Of a stretch of DNA of 37,913 nt, positions 9,743 through 19,160 are shown piece after piece. The notes beneath the pieces were generated by a model. That model was not told the DNA's origin. It searched no databases and saw nothing but the letters and a program-made list of their open reading frames with translations. Position 1 is the first letter of the stretch. Each line of letters opens with the position of its first letter. A program made the translations under genes and the position numbers. Source of the stretch: Nemertoderma westbladi (lineage: Eukaryota; Xenacoelomorpha; Nemertodermatida; Nemertodermatidae); contig JAUCBJ010004826.1 in NCBI GenBank assembly GCA_032718475.1, forward strand, positions 1 to 37,913, read 5' to 3'.

Positions 9743-11121
9743 TTATGGATGAGAAGTCAGCTCTATTTTCTGGGCTGATTTTTCCTTCGGAGATAAAAGG
9801 AGAAATTCCGTTTTGTCTGGGTTCAGTTTCAAATGAGAATCATTAAATATTTTTTGAATTTTCTGAACATTCGACTCTAACAATTTTGTAGCTTGTTCTG
9901 GATCTGAGTCAGCCACATAAATAACTGTATCATCAGCATACTGTATAATTGAAACATTTGTCAGTTGTTCTGGAATGTTATTGGTATATAGCATGAATAA
10001 TAGAGGCCCTAAAATGGTACCTTGGGGAACGCCCCTTGTTTCAGTTAGCCAATCAGAAAAAGTATTTTCTACTTTAACACGTTGCTTCCTTTTCAATAGG
10101 TAATTTTGTATGAGGTTCAGTGCAGTCGAGTGGAAGCCTAAATGTTTGAGTCTGTGATTCAAAATGTCATGATTTATAGAGTTGAAAGCTTTGCTTAGGT
10201 CTAAAAATGCGGCTGCGACAAATTTGTTGTCATTCAAATGTTGACGCCAATTCTCAGTTAAGTAAGTAACAGCATCAACAGTAGAAAATCCTTTTCGGAA
10301 ACCAAATTGTTTTGGGTATAAAAGCTTATTATCTTTGACATATTCAAGTATTTGAGAACACATAATTTTTTCAACAACTTTGGCAAAAGGAGACGTTATT
10401 GCAACTGGTCTGTAGTTCGCAGCATCAAATAGATCACCTTTTTTATAAATTGGGGATATATTCGACAATTTTAGATGGTCTGGGAATAAAGATTTCGTCA
10501 AACATTGATTTATTAGAAAATGCAACGGGCCCGAAATGTGAGATCGAATTTCCCTTATTATTTTTGTAGGTATTTTACAAGGTCCAGAGGACTTATTTTC
10601 ATTTAATTGATCAATTCTATAGTCTACTTCTAATAGACTCACGCATTTAAATGAAAAATGAGCTCGGTTTTGTACGGAGTCGACTGGTAGGGTATAAATG
10701 CCCATATTGGTCGACGAGCAATTAAAAAAGTTCCCTAAATTTAGAAAAGTTTCATTCATGGCATTTGATAATTGTTTTCTGTTAGTTATTAAAATACCTC
10801 TGTATTTGATACAGTTAATGGAGGCACTTTTGATTTTATTATTTATAATTTTATTAAGTATTTTCCACCTTGATTTGCTGTCCCTGGCACTCAGATATTT
10901 ATTTTTTACGAAATTATTCTTTAGTTTATTGTTCAGATTATTAAACTTATTTCGCAATAATTTGTATGCTTTGTAATCGTTATCACTTTTTGTACGGCGC
11001 CAAAGTGCAAATTTTTTATATTTATTGGTTTTTAACTCATTAAGTTCATCTGTTGCCCAGTCATCTCTCATCATATTTTTATTAGGAATGACTAGTTTAC
11101 GTTTCATAGGGGCATATTTAT
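9743..11121 (-). pseudogene. LINE-B reverse transcriptase, main fragment
   Basis: About 460 codons open in one frame, from the post-endonuclease linker (KYAPMKRKLVIPNK) through RT: ISPIYKKGD, NYRPVAI, FLDLSKAFNSINH (catalytic Asp), GVPQGTILGPLLF and QYADDTVIYVA (YADD). The apparent start Met is an artefact: its codon overlaps the insertion junction, and the protein really continues from the endonuclease part at 18118. A frameshift near 9745-9790 separates it from the C-terminal part. Confidence 0.9.
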
Positions 11122-14100
11122 GGGGCATACTTATATTTATTTAGGGGCACCTGCATTGGGACCTGTTTCAATGCCATCTGATACTTATAGTTGTAATTTA
11201 TTGAATTCTGTAACTGTACCTGCCGTCGTGTCTGTGTCATACTGTAGGCCCCCCTGCACTAATTTACCTACAACTACCTTAACCTTATGCTTCCAGCCCG
11301 CTTCCTTACCCACTAACCCCACTGTCACTGTCAGCTGTAGCCCAACTACAGTACACAACACTACCATGGCAACTGGACAAATTATGGCCCCGTATGCGAT
11401 TCCCACACCTAACAGCCCTTCACCTTCCGACACATTCGCATTCACTAGGACACTCGAATCATCTACCACGCTGGACGCCACCTTTTACTCATCCCACACT
11501 GACACTCCAGTAACTTCTGATCTGACCACTCACAAGGACTTTACTCCCAATCACCGGACCGTCACTGATGGTAACTCTGCATTTTCACCCAAACATCCAA
11601 ACGTGAACAACAAGCAACTCACTCCGGACAAAGTCATCTCTGGACCCATAACGAGGAGCAAAGGTCCCCCACCTATTCCACCACCACTCACAAAGTCTAC
11701 ATCGGCAGTTAAGAGGCCTCCGAAGGTGAAGCCTACTACTAGGGTGCCAAAAAGAAAAATTAAGTCTCCTGCACAGTGCTATAAGAAACGAACAGAGCTC
11801 CAACCAGCGTCAAAATTACATACTACACCCAAGAATCAACCTCACCAATCTGTGCCCTTACCAGTATCCAAGTTAGTCCATACAGTCGGGACTGACTCTC
11901 TAGCTTCCCAACCAACAAGTTATCCGGTACTGGCAGCAGTTTTTCAGCCACCAGTAACGCAGCATCAATCTTCACATCAACAATCACTCGAATTCCAACC
12001 AACACCACTCAAGGCTAACCCCCCATCATACGCTGACACCGTCTGCAATCAAACTCAGATATACAGTTCTAATTCTGATGATGTGTCAAATGCGATGTCG
12101 CCTATCCAAACTTCCATTCAATCACCATTAGTTGAAGATCTTGGGGATGATGGGGTTTGGGTTATGAGAAACACTACTACTGCTGTCAGTGCTACTGAGA
12201 TTCAACCCACCATTGTCACATGCAACCATTACTCCACACCTACCCCTGAGTCCTTTTCTGGCAGTTCATCCATCCATTCCAGTGCACATAAGTGTTATGT
12301 CCCACTCTCAGGCTCAGATGACTCTGTGCTAATTGAAGACTTGTGTGATGACGGTGCCAGGAAGGTTCGACCCAACCAATCTGGTGACTGTTTCAGTAAG
12401 AATACTCCTAATCCTAAGCAGCTGGCAACATCTGTTATTCCATGCAAACATGAATTATCTGCTAGGGCGGACCCTTTTGTCTGTGATGGCTTCTTTCCAG
12501 ACATTAACTGCACTAGAAGCAACGATGAGATTGTTGAAGCTATGTCCAAGCAGCGCTTGAAGATCGAACCAAAACCCTTCTACCCTATTCCTAATGACAC
12601 CCTGAAGTACTTTGGCAAAAAGCAACATCTTTCAACATGTATAATTGATGCCTTCTTTACATTGTTAGAACGCCAAAGCTCTAAATTAGCTTGTATCCAG
12701 GAGGCCTTCTGCCAGAAGTTAAACCAACCCTCTTATGATGCAGCAGCTACGGCTAGATACATCACCAGTTACCATGACGTCACTGCTGTGTCCATGATTC
12801 TCTTCCCTGAATGTCGCCTCGCTAAGATCCCCACAAACAATCATTTTATACTGCACATTGCCTGTCCTCAAAGCAAGTCTGTATTCACTCTAGACTCCCT
12901 GAAGGCGGATTCGACTAGTTCTACGCCCTCTCGCATATGTCACATACTTAATCTGATTGATCAATCCAATGGTATTTGTAATAAGCCATGGGCTCCTAAA
13001 CTCATATCCCGTCCGTTCCCAGGCCAAACAAACAACTATGACTGTGGCCCCTTCATTTGCCTTTACGCTCTCGCACTCTCGCAAGGACATGATTACTTAC
13101 GGCCTGAGCACACTAATAGTCCTCTCATGAGGGAGTGGCTACACCATTGTCTGGTTACTGATGTTCGTATTGACCTGGAGCCTCCCAACATTCCAATAAG
13201 TCGGAAGGGTAAGGTAACACATCGCACTGTGAATCTAGTCCCTGGCATTAGCGGGGGTGGATCTACTTTCAAGAATGGTATCAATGTTGTGAGCCTATGT
13301 GACAATCTTGATTACGTCTCAGGTCTCCCAAGGAAAGAAGCCATACAAACTATCCTCAGCAACCCTACAATCGTTACCCCAGCCACATGCGAAAACCTAC
13401 TCACTAGAATTAGACCACTAATGTCCCCTATTCAAGCTGTCCAGCTCCAATTGCGACAACGCACGTCAGAACACGAATTGGCTGTTGATATTTTTGAGCT
13501 GCTGCGTAGTCATCATGAGGGTGTTTTCACAGAGGCATGTAGGAAACGCCTCCGGACTACAGAGTCTTATCCCTCTGGTGACACCACCATTGATGGAATC
13601 AGAAGCGACCTTATAGTGGCAGTTGCTACTATTCAGTCTCGTCTAAGTATCCTTGAACAGGACAACTCATCACTCAAGGAACGAAATATGTTCCTCCAAG
13701 AGGAACTGAACCTTGAAAGGGACTGCAGGATCGTTCTCGAGCAGCGCCTTGTCAAAGTTGAAAGAGGTTCCCATTGGAATGCCAGCCCACAACCTATGCC
13801 CCAACCATTGCCACCTGCCCGTAATGCATCCAAGAAACATATACTGCCTCTTACCCAACGCAAGGTGAGCTATACCCCTGCTCACTCTCATACGCCTCAC
13901 AACGACTCTGAACCATTTGTTGACCAGGTTTCCTGCAGCATTGATAGTATTCATAGCGACGAGTATCTGGTGATTGACTCAATCAGCCCCCAACAACCCT
14001 CCACTGCCTCCAGTACCTGGTTACATCCCAGTCGCAGGCATGTTTTTGGTGGTAATAAATCTTTACAGCAGCCAACAATTCCCACGACAAACTACTACAA

Positions 14101-14740
14101 TCCAATCTCATCCTTAGCTCCTTCCCCAACCACTGCCAACCAAACGCGCACCACATGTTCACTCCGTCCTAGCTCCAGTTACGAACAAGTGCATCCTCCC
14201 AGGTACAGGTACCCCAAGGACCAACAGGAAGCGCCACATTACCCAGCTCAACAGCCCCGAAACCCGAGTGCGAGTTATAAGTCCCACTCTACTACTCGCT
14301 CCAAAGCCTGTCCTACTGACCACAAGTTACCCAGTACCCAGCGTCGCAGGTCAACTCCTCGTACGACCCTGCATTGTGCGCAATCTCGTTGCCATCTGAA
14401 CTTACAGTGGTCTCACCCTGTAACCCCTGAGCCCCATAGACACTCTGATATTATTGTATCTGGCATCAATCGGAGACATGGCGAGGAGGATCTGCTACTC
14501 TTCCTTATGGACAAGAATATTAAGGCCCATTATATCACCACAAGAATATTAGGGGACACCAAGCACATGCGAATCACCATTGACGCCAACAACAAAGTCG
14601 CTGTCATGTCTTCCTATTTCTGGCCCCGAGGAATATCATGTCAAGAGTGGATTCCCAGTAGCGGCAATCAAGCGAACCCTGACCGAGCTTATCCTGGAAG
14701 GCAGTCCTGCACTATGAAACAGCCCTGGAAGTACCTTTAA
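11120..14740 (+). CDS. Retrotransposon ORF1: disordered N-terminus, Ulp1/C48-type protease, coiled coil, basic C-terminus
   Basis: 1206 codons, open. Residues 1 to about 480 are Pro/Ser/Thr-rich with a basic patch (about 190-230) and two similar acidic motifs, LVEDLGDDG (337-345) and LIEDLCDDG (404-412). Residues about 495-670 form a Ulp1-like cysteine protease: His575, Asp592, Gln636 and Cys642 in GQTNNYDCGPFICLYA. The His-Asp spacing of 17 and the Gln six before Cys match Ulp1 family proteases. Residues about 830-883 form a coiled coil, as in ORF1 proteins that multimerise. Residues about 1109-1180 (IIVSGINRR.. to YFWPRGISCQEW) look like a small RNA-binding-type domain. The first ATG straddles the insertion junction; the first ATG inside the element is at 11171. 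The protease may process element or host ubiquitin-like proteins; that is inference. Confidence 0.87.
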   Translation: MGHTYIYLGAPALGPVSMPSDTYSCNLLNSVTVPAVVSVSYCRPPCTNLPTTTLTLCFQPASLPTNPTVTVSCSPTTVHNTTMATGQIMAPYAIPTPNSPSPSDTFAFTRTLESSTTLDATFYSSHTDTPVTSDLTTHKDFTPNHRTVTDGNSAFSPKHPNVNNKQLTPDKVISGPITRSKGPPPIPPPLTKSTSAVKRPPKVKPTTRVPKRKIKSPAQCYKKRTELQPASKLHTTPKNQPHQSVPLPVSKLVHTVGTDSLASQPTSYPVLAAVFQPPVTQHQSSHQQSLEFQPTPLKANPPSYADTVCNQTQIYSSNSDDVSNAMSPIQTSIQSPLVEDLGDDGVWVMRNTTTAVSATEIQPTIVTCNHYSTPTPESFSGSSSIHSSAHKCYVPLSGSDDSVLIEDLCDDGARKVRPNQSGDCFSKNTPNPKQLATSVIPCKHELSARADPFVCDGFFPDINCTRSNDEIVEAMSKQRLKIEPKPFYPIPNDTLKYFGKKQHLSTCIIDAFFTLLERQSSKLACIQEAFCQKLNQPSYDAAATARYITSYHDVTAVSMILFPECRLAKIPTNNHFILHIACPQSKSVFTLDSLKADSTSSTPSRICHILNLIDQSNGICNKPWAPKLISRPFPGQTNNYDCGPFICLYALALSQGHDYLRPEHTNSPLMREWLHHCLVTDVRIDLEPPNIPISRKGKVTHRTVNLVPGISGGGSTFKNGINVVSLCDNLDYVSGLPRKEAIQTILSNPTIVTPATCENLLTRIRPLMSPIQAVQLQLRQRTSEHELAVDIFELLRSHHEGVFTEACRKRLRTTESYPSGDTTIDGIRSDLIVAVATIQSRLSILEQDNSSLKERNMFLQEELNLERDCRIVLEQRLVKVERGSHWNASPQPMPQPLPPARNASKKHILPLTQRKVSYTPAHSHTPHNDSEPFVDQVSCSIDSIHSDEYLVIDSISPQQPSTASSTWLHPSRRHVFGGNKSLQQPTIPTTNYYNPISSLAPSPTTANQTRTTCSLRPSSSYEQVHPPRYRYPKDQQEAPHYPAQQPRNPSASYKSHSTTRSKACPTDHKLPSTQRRRSTPRTTLHCAQSRCHLNLQWSHPVTPEPHRHSDIIVSGINRRHGEEDLLLFLMDKNIKAHYITTRILGDTKHMRITIDANNKVAVMSSYFWPRGISCQEWIPSSGNQANPDRAYPGRQSCTMKQPWKYL

Positions 14741-14759
14741 CAAACAGTTGGACTCTGGA

Positions 14760-17700
14760 ATGGAAGGCCTGGCTGATGGTTGTGACAGAAAGGATCATCC
14801 AGTTAGCACTGTTCAAATCTCTGTAGGTAGCTTTAATACTCATGGTCTCTTGCAAAATCAGCCTTATGTTTCTGGAATCCTGGGCGAGTGTGACTTCCTT
14901 GGGTTACAGGAGCACTGGTTGGACGACATCGAGTGTAACGAAACCCTGCTCCATATGGACAAGAACTTTGATTGTGTCCACACTGTTAGTGATCTGATGG
15001 GCAACGCCAACAGGGTAAGAGGAGCCGGTGGTACTGCCCTATTTTTTCGCAAGGATATCATCTCAAGTTGGACACGCGTTAGCTCTGATGATGATATTGT
15101 GGGTATTGTGGCCCACATTAAGAATGTATCCGCCCCCCTGCTTGTCTTATCTGCCTATGCACCGGATAGCGGTAAGGATGTGGTCAGGTACAATGATTTT
15201 TTGGGACGTATAGGAGCCCTGATCTCTCTGCACAGTGGAACAGTTCCTATCATACTATCTGACACTAATGCGGACCTCAGCTCGCTTCAAGGAGGCAGGT
15301 GTAACAGGATGAAACCATCCGCAAGGGGTCGTATACTTAACGAATTCCTTATCAATAACTCTCTAGTGGCATCTGACACTTTCTGGAAATTCTCCGGACC
15401 CCCGATAACATATAGAGGTCCGCTCAGCTGCACTTCCTACATTGACCACATTATTTCCAATGTACATGGTGATAGCCTTATCGAACACGGTATGGTGCTT
15501 GAAATGGACCCAATTAACAACCACTCCGATCACACCCCGTTATATGCAATACTTATGCTCCGTACCGATCACACCCCAATCACCACTGGGCACACCACTA
15601 AGAGACAAACACGCTTTGCCTGGTCTAAGGCATCAGCAACCCAAAAAGAGGCTTACATTTCTTCCATCAAATCAGGAATATCAAGAATACGCAACAGCGA
15701 GCAGTACAACTCTGCACCCTCATCCTTAGCGGACCTCACTACTGTTGTAGAGGAGTTACAGTCTACTATTACCCGGGCTGCTATGAATAGCATCCCCCAA
15801 ATTAAGAGATGCCACCATACTAAGAACATACGCATTCGCTCTAAACTACTGTACAGGCGTAGCAAGACTACTAAGAACCTTTACAACCTCTGGCGCGACA
15901 GGGGAAAGGATGTTGATGACCCAATCGGCTTGAAGTTCAAAGATTCCAAGCGGACCACAAGAAGGCTCAGAAACCTCCTATCCAAGAACCTCATTGGCAA
16001 TGATGTCAGTTGCTGGGCCTCAAAAATCAAATCAAGTCCTAAAACCTTCTGGAGTAAGGTAAACAACAAGCGAGGAAAAGAAGTCCCAGTATCACTACAG
16101 AATGACCTCAGATCCCACTATGACTTAAGATTTAACCATGAAACAAATCAGACCGAGCTTTATGAACTGGAGCGCTCTCTTGATACAGCTTGTGCCAATT
16201 CACCCAAACCCAATGTCTCACCGCTTGCAGTTAAGCAAGCAATCTCATCTCTCAACAGGGGCAAGGCTCCTGACTTCTCTTCCCTTACTGTCGAGCACCT
16301 ATTAGAATTAGACCCTGAACCAATTTGTGACACCCTTGCATATATAATAAACTGTATATTCACGCTCAGAGCCGTTCCCTATCCACTTTGCCAGTCCGTA
16401 ATCAGCAGTATATATAAGGGCAAAGGTCGTAATAGTATGATTCCTAACTCCTACAGACCCATTGCCTCTGCTAGTCTCTTGGGCAAGATACTGGAATTCA
16501 TTATCCTGCACGACTATTTGGATAACGCAATTGCTAAAGGGACTCACACTAATCAGATGGCCTATAGGCGAAAGATAGGGACAGACATGATGGTTAACAC
16601 GCTCCTTGAGGTGATCGAGCACTACACCGCACAGGGTTCCCCCATATTCGTTTGTCAACTTGATATTGAAGCAGCCTTCGATGATGTTGACCACGTAATC
16701 CTGGCTAATAAGCTATTATCCCTAGAAGTAAACCCCTGGGTTGTTTCAACTCTCCTATCCTATTATCAATCGAGTGAAATCTTCCTGAAGTTTGGGGATA
16801 TTATCCACTGTAAGAGCATAAGGGCCTTCAAGGGTCTGAGACAGGGTTCACTCCTTTCGCCCGACTTATTTAACCTGTACACCGCCAGCATTACTGTTGA
16901 TCTTTCTAAATCTGGGCTTGGCTGTTCTGTTGGCAATGTGTGGTTTGGGACCATGGTGTACGCAGATGATTTCATCTTATCCTCCACTTCTGCTCGCGAT
17001 ATTGAGGATATGGTTAAAGTATTACAGAGCAAGGCAAGTGCGTTGAAGCTCCGCATCGAACAGTCAAAGACGAAATGGATATGCATTGACAAAAGGGGAA
17101 GCCACAAACCAACCTTTCTCGCCCTACACGGTATACTCGTGCCTTGTAGTGAGCACTTGACTATTCTTGGGTACAAACTCAACCCTAAGCCTACGAACGC
17201 CCTCAATGAGTCCTTACAAACCATTGCGATGATGTCCCAAATTTTCCAATCCAAGGGGTGGACCACTAGATGGTTGAATGTGGAAACGACCTTTAGATTA
17301 TGGCAGGCCATGGCTATGCCAGTAATTCTATTTTCCCTGAGACTAAATATAGGATCACTTAATGATACTGACACAGAGAAACTTGATATTGCTTATCGGA
17401 AGGCCCTACGGGGGCTCCTTCACGTAGGTACGTACATCAATAACCAATGTCTTTATCTCCTTTCTGGCCTCAGGCCTGTCTCGGTAGAGGCCCTGCGTCA
17501 GTCTGTTGGTATTTTCACTAGACTACTCAGATGTCCTAACCCAACACTTCAAGTCATTCAGCGCCTCACCACGTTCAATCACACTCTTGACATTAGGAAA
17601 TTATTCAGGGGATGCTCCAGCTCGTACAGCAAGGCTTCCCGTTCCTTTCCGCTTCCGCGTCTTTGCTCTACCCTGTTGACTAATTACTCTGGTGCAGACC

Positions 17701-17840
17701 TAATGGCGCGAATTGACATCAACAGCGCAATCGCCAGGGATACAGTGAACGCTGAATTCGTCAGAGGATGCTTTAGTACTACCGCAATCCCTTTTGCTCA
17801 CAAGCGGCAGAGAATTAGGGATTTTTTTGGGATCGCCTAG
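14760..17840 (+). CDS. Retrotransposon ORF2: APE endonuclease and reverse transcriptase
   Basis: 1026 residues from the ATG at 14760, undamaged. The N-terminal endonuclease has VGSFNTHG, LQEHWL (catalytic Glu), LSAYAPDSG, LSDTNADL, YIDHIISN and SDHTPLY. A Lys/Arg-rich linker follows. The RT spans roughly residues 490-780: IYKGKG, NSYRPIASASLLGKI, QLDIEAAFDDVDH (catalytic Asp), GLRQGSLLSPDLF and VYADDFILSS (YADD near residue 734), then a thumb region. No Cys/His finger or RNase H domain is evident at the C-terminus. The frame stays open upstream of the ATG into the end of ORF1, in the +1 frame relative to it, so reinitiation or frameshifting are both possible. All catalytic motifs are present. 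Confidence 0.93.
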   Translation: MEGLADGCDRKDHPVSTVQISVGSFNTHGLLQNQPYVSGILGECDFLGLQEHWLDDIECNETLLHMDKNFDCVHTVSDLMGNANRVRGAGGTALFFRKDIISSWTRVSSDDDIVGIVAHIKNVSAPLLVLSAYAPDSGKDVVRYNDFLGRIGALISLHSGTVPIILSDTNADLSSLQGGRCNRMKPSARGRILNEFLINNSLVASDTFWKFSGPPITYRGPLSCTSYIDHIISNVHGDSLIEHGMVLEMDPINNHSDHTPLYAILMLRTDHTPITTGHTTKRQTRFAWSKASATQKEAYISSIKSGISRIRNSEQYNSAPSSLADLTTVVEELQSTITRAAMNSIPQIKRCHHTKNIRIRSKLLYRRSKTTKNLYNLWRDRGKDVDDPIGLKFKDSKRTTRRLRNLLSKNLIGNDVSCWASKIKSSPKTFWSKVNNKRGKEVPVSLQNDLRSHYDLRFNHETNQTELYELERSLDTACANSPKPNVSPLAVKQAISSLNRGKAPDFSSLTVEHLLELDPEPICDTLAYIINCIFTLRAVPYPLCQSVISSIYKGKGRNSMIPNSYRPIASASLLGKILEFIILHDYLDNAIAKGTHTNQMAYRRKIGTDMMVNTLLEVIEHYTAQGSPIFVCQLDIEAAFDDVDHVILANKLLSLEVNPWVVSTLLSYYQSSEIFLKFGDIIHCKSIRAFKGLRQGSLLSPDLFNLYTASITVDLSKSGLGCSVGNVWFGTMVYADDFILSSTSARDIEDMVKVLQSKASALKLRIEQSKTKWICIDKRGSHKPTFLALHGILVPCSEHLTILGYKLNPKPTNALNESLQTIAMMSQIFQSKGWTTRWLNVETTFRLWQAMAMPVILFSLRLNIGSLNDTDTEKLDIAYRKALRGLLHVGTYINNQCLYLLSGLRPVSVEALRQSVGIFTRLLRCPNPTLQVIQRLTTFNHTLDIRKLFRGCSSSYSKASRSFPLPRLCSTLLTNYSGADLMARIDINSAIARDTVNAEFVRGCFSTTAIPFAHKRQRIRDFFGIA

Positions 17841-18117
17841 TTCCTTCAACCATAAGATGCAAAGTGTACCCACCTTTTTTTTTTTTACCTGATCCGGATT
17901 GAACTACAGACATAAGCAAACGCTACTGTTCACTCTATTACGATGCTACTATCCAATAACTCTGCATTTACTCATTCTTATATTTCTGGTATCGACGTTG
18001 TGTTGATTTTTTATATGGTTACTCGTCTGTCTAGCAAGTTTTATTGTGTGTTTTAATGAGTATTTTACATTTTATTGTCGGCCTGTCCGAATTAAACTAA
18101 TAATAATAATAATAATA
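17841..18117 (+). other. 3' UTR and (TAA)n tail of the Ulp1-bearing retrotransposon
   Basis: Non-coding stretch from the ORF2 stop to the tail, with a T run at 17874-17886 and no AATAAA signal. It ends in about seven TAA units that run into the LINE-B sequence at 18118. Confidence 0.8.
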
Positions 18118-18509
18118 ATTCAGTATTTCCACTATCTGATTTTCAAAAATCTCAAATTGTTTATTGATATCATCCTCAAGATAAAAATCATTCCAGATAA
18201 TATTCTCAATTTCATTTAAAAAGGCACCTTTGTTAAAATCAGTAAAATTCCTATACTCAATCCACTCGTTGTCTTTCTTTACCATTGTATTAAATTTATG
18301 TTTAATTGATGTCACTGTGTAATCATGATCTGAGAAATCGCATAAATATACACTGCCAGTGGAATTAGAAATAGTAGTTCGATTCAGACTAGTTATTACC
18401 ACGTCTAAAAGTGTGGAAGTTTTATCCGTGGTTCTAGTTGGCACTGTTGTATTTGTTAGGTACAATGTATACAAATTTAAGATGTAGTATCATGTAGCAT
18501 CGTAGTATC
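18118..18509 (-). pseudogene. LINE-B endonuclease C-terminal part (5' end of the split copy)
   Basis: The minus strand encodes the end of an APE-type endonuclease (STLLDVVITSLN, CDFSDHDYTVTSIK with the SDH motif) and the linker up to FENQIVEILN at 18118. Joining this to 11121 gives ILN-KYAPMKRK, the usual sequence of this LINE group at that place. The 5' end is truncated near 18480. Three partial copies of tagtatcatgtagc at 18484-18524 mark the junction with the CR1-like host. Confidence 0.85.
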
Positions 18510-18965
18510 ATAGTATCATGTAGCTCAACAGCAAGGAACATTGGCAAAATTATAGATTCACATCTTACTCTTGAAAAGCAAGTGTGCCAAACAATCATAC
18601 TATCATGTTCGCAACAGCAGAGTGCGCTGCTATTTCACAAAGCCTATGATTTTGAGGTATTAATACCTGCGTTTATCTCCAGCAAACTCTAAATAAACAA
18701 TGCCTTGCTATATGGTTTACCTCATAAACTGTTAAATCGATTGCAGTATGTGCAAAATAGTGGCAGTGAGGCCTGTCTACTATATGAGGGTTAAAAAGCG
18801 GGACCACATGCACAAGACTCCCGTTATTAAGACATCTCCACTGGCTACTTATATCACAACGCTTTGAAATATAAAATAGCCCTAATGACATACAAGCGCC
18901 TTAATGGACTCGCTCCTGATTAGTTGAGTGACTTGCTTGTGCGCTACAATCCTCCCAGAGACCTA
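18510..18965 (+). pseudogene. CR1-like LINE reverse transcriptase, right part of the split copy
   Basis: Continues the CR1-like protein broken at 8714: SSTARNIGKIIDSHLTLEKQ, then NNALLYGLPHKLLNRLQYVQ, then the thumb region (TPVIK, HWLP-type sequence, ALMTYKRLNGLAPD) and LSDLLVRYNPPRDL near 18924-18962 in shifting frames. Several stops and frame changes are present. Similarity fades after about 18965. Confidence 0.83.
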
Positions 18966-19136
18966 CATTATACATTACACATTATACATTACATGTTCAG
19001 TGATAACGCCAATATATTATGGTACACTCTATTCGACATACCAATTCAGCAGAAGCCATCCCTGATTGGCCCTGCATTGCATTACATTGCTCAGTTTTCT
19101 TATGGTTTATACTATATAATACTATTAATAATAATA

Positions 19137-19160
19137 CTAGAAAGCCAGCAAGCTGGCTCT
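19137..19160 (-). terminator. Helitron 3' terminal hairpin and CTAG end
   Basis: Seven-base perfect arms (AGCCAGC/GCTGGCT) with a 2-base loop, then tt, then CTAG at 19140-19137 (minus), followed by T. Helitrons end with a short hairpin and CTRR and insert between A and T. The same hairpin recurs at 29441-29456. Confidence 0.85.

Larger units (their letters stand above)
8715..11121 (-). mobile_element. LINE-B 3' part: reverse transcriptase, 3' UTR and (ATT)n tail
   Basis: Minus-strand CR1/L2-group LINE. The 3' end at 8715 is a run of ATT/TTA units preceded by AATAAA-like sequence (aataaagaaatta in minus reading), which marks the tail. The 3' UTR covers about 8740-9056 and holds two long C tracts. 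The coding part runs 11121 to 9057. The 5' part (endonuclease) lies at 18118-18509 beyond a 7-kb insertion. Left host sequence is the CR1-like copy. Confidence 0.88.
11122..18117 (+). mobile_element. 6,996-bp APE-type non-LTR retrotransposon with a Ulp1-like protease in ORF1
   Basis: It lies inside LINE-B. The left junction follows ggcatatttat (11111-11121), and the right one precedes attcag (18118). The uninterrupted target would read ggcatatttattcag, so the duplication is at most AT. It contains ORF1 (to 14740), ORF2 (14760-17840), a 3' UTR of about 250 bp with a T12-13 run at 17874-17886, and a (TAA)n tail at 18096-18117. Both ORFs are free of stops, so it is recent. The absence of a normal 5' UTR suggests 5' truncation. 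The clade could not be fixed by eye. Confidence 0.9.

Noticed and set aside
16308-17374. Minus-strand ORFs of 128-202 codons within ORF2
   Set aside because: Antisense to the RT of an intact ORF2; no motifs of their own.
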